A DNA stretch of 6,144 bases from Planctomycetota bacterium (GTDB taxonomy: Bacteria; Planctomycetota; B15-G4; JADJEK01): assembly GCA_016795255.1 (NCBI GenBank), contig JAEUIB010000197.1, forward strand, positions 1-6,144, in the 5' to 3' direction. This document shows positions 5,779 to 6,144 of the stretch, in pieces; the stretch's first letter is position 1, and each line of letters begins with the position of its first letter. The notes beneath the pieces are model-generated. The model saw only the letters and a program-made list of their open reading frames with translations. It was not told the origin of the DNA and made no database searches. Made by a program: the position numbers and the translations under genes.

Positions 5779-6144
5779 TTGCGTCGCGAGTGCGAACGCG
5801 TCGCCAGTGGCCCTCGACCCACGGTCGAGCACCGTCGCCGCCGAGCTCGCGCCGCGTTCGATCCTGAACTCGGCGACCATCGAATCGAGGTCGGACGCGA
5901 CGCGCGTCAGTTCCTCGGAGGCCTTGCGGGTGTCGGATGCGCCGGCCGACGTCCCCTGCGCCGCTTGCGCGACGCCGAGGATGTTCTGCGCGATCTCGGA
6001 CACGCCGCGGGCTGCTTCCTGCACGTTGCGTCCGATCTCGGTCGTCGACGCGCTCTGCTCGTTGACGGCCGCGCCGATCGTCCGCTGGATCGAGTCGATC
6101 TCGTCGATGATCGTCGAGATCTCCTGGATCGACGCGATCGCGCC
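5773..6144 (-). CDS. Methyl-accepting chemotaxis protein, C-terminal fragment (N-terminus beyond window)
   Basis: An open frame enters from the right edge and gives 123 residues before a TGA. It corresponds to the C-terminal arm of the chemoreceptor signalling hairpin, starting just after the tip; residue 1 aligns with residue 641 of the complete neighbour. By hand count, 76 of the first 97 residues are identical to the neighbour. The methylation consensus AAVNEQSAST, with its E-Q pair, is kept, as is EIGRNVQEAARGVSEIAQNI. Similarity stops abruptly after a shared ER, and a short unrelated tail of 26 residues follows, ending ALATQG, with no NWETF-like tether. The sensor, membrane segments and HAMP lie outside the window, so ligand class is unknown. 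It would work in the same CheA/CheW array as the neighbour. The two genes are a tandem duplication, or two receptors that exchanged signalling domains. Confidence 0.93.
   Translation of the reverse strand, partial: GAIASIQEISTIIDEIDSIQRTIGAAVNEQSASTTEIGRNVQEAARGVSEIAQNILGVAQAAQGTSAGASDTRKASEELTRVASDLDSMVAEFRIERGASSAATVLDRGSRATGDAFALATQG

Overview
The window is strongly GC-rich DNA with third positions biased to G/C (many TCG, ACG, GTC, GAC and CGC codons). Every supportable gene is on the minus strand. A large two-transmembrane chemoreceptor with an extracytoplasmic sensor suggests a motile, probably diderm bacterium. Planctomycetota or Myxococcota-like lineages would fit the composition and gene types, but nothing here fixes the taxonomy. 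No rRNA, tRNA, CRISPR, insertion sequence or phage gene was seen.

Read in the direction of transcription (high to low coordinates), the layout is: (1) the last 123 codons of a methyl-accepting chemotaxis protein (5773 to the right edge); (2) a 162-bp gap whose first 67 bases can form three abutting stem-loops; (3) a complete 791-residue chemoreceptor (3235-5610) with a double-Cache-like sensor, one clear HAMP, a second HAMP-like segment and a full signalling hairpin; (4) a 305-bp gap with a perfect 12-bp inverted repeat enclosing smaller hairpins, a weak promoter-like pair and the leader of the next gene; (5) a complete 522-residue B12-binding radical SAM protein (1361-2929, GTG start); (6) after 26 bp, a second, homologous B12-binding radical SAM protein (1-1334) cut by the left edge after 444 codons.

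The window is thus two tandem paralogue pairs side by side. The chemoreceptors share an almost identical signalling domain and would feed the CheA/CheW array. The radical SAM pair is almost certainly one operon. Both enzymes keep the CxxxCxxC cluster motif and the family's barrel motifs, and probably act on the same or successive substrates in a cobalamin-dependent modification pathway whose product cannot be read from this sequence. No sequence evidence links the receptors functionally to the enzymes.

The most unusual non-coding signal is the 12-bp inverted repeat and nested hairpins between the receptor gene and the radical SAM operon. It could be a 3'-end structure of the receptor mRNA, an RNA leader of the operon, or a pair of operator half-sites.
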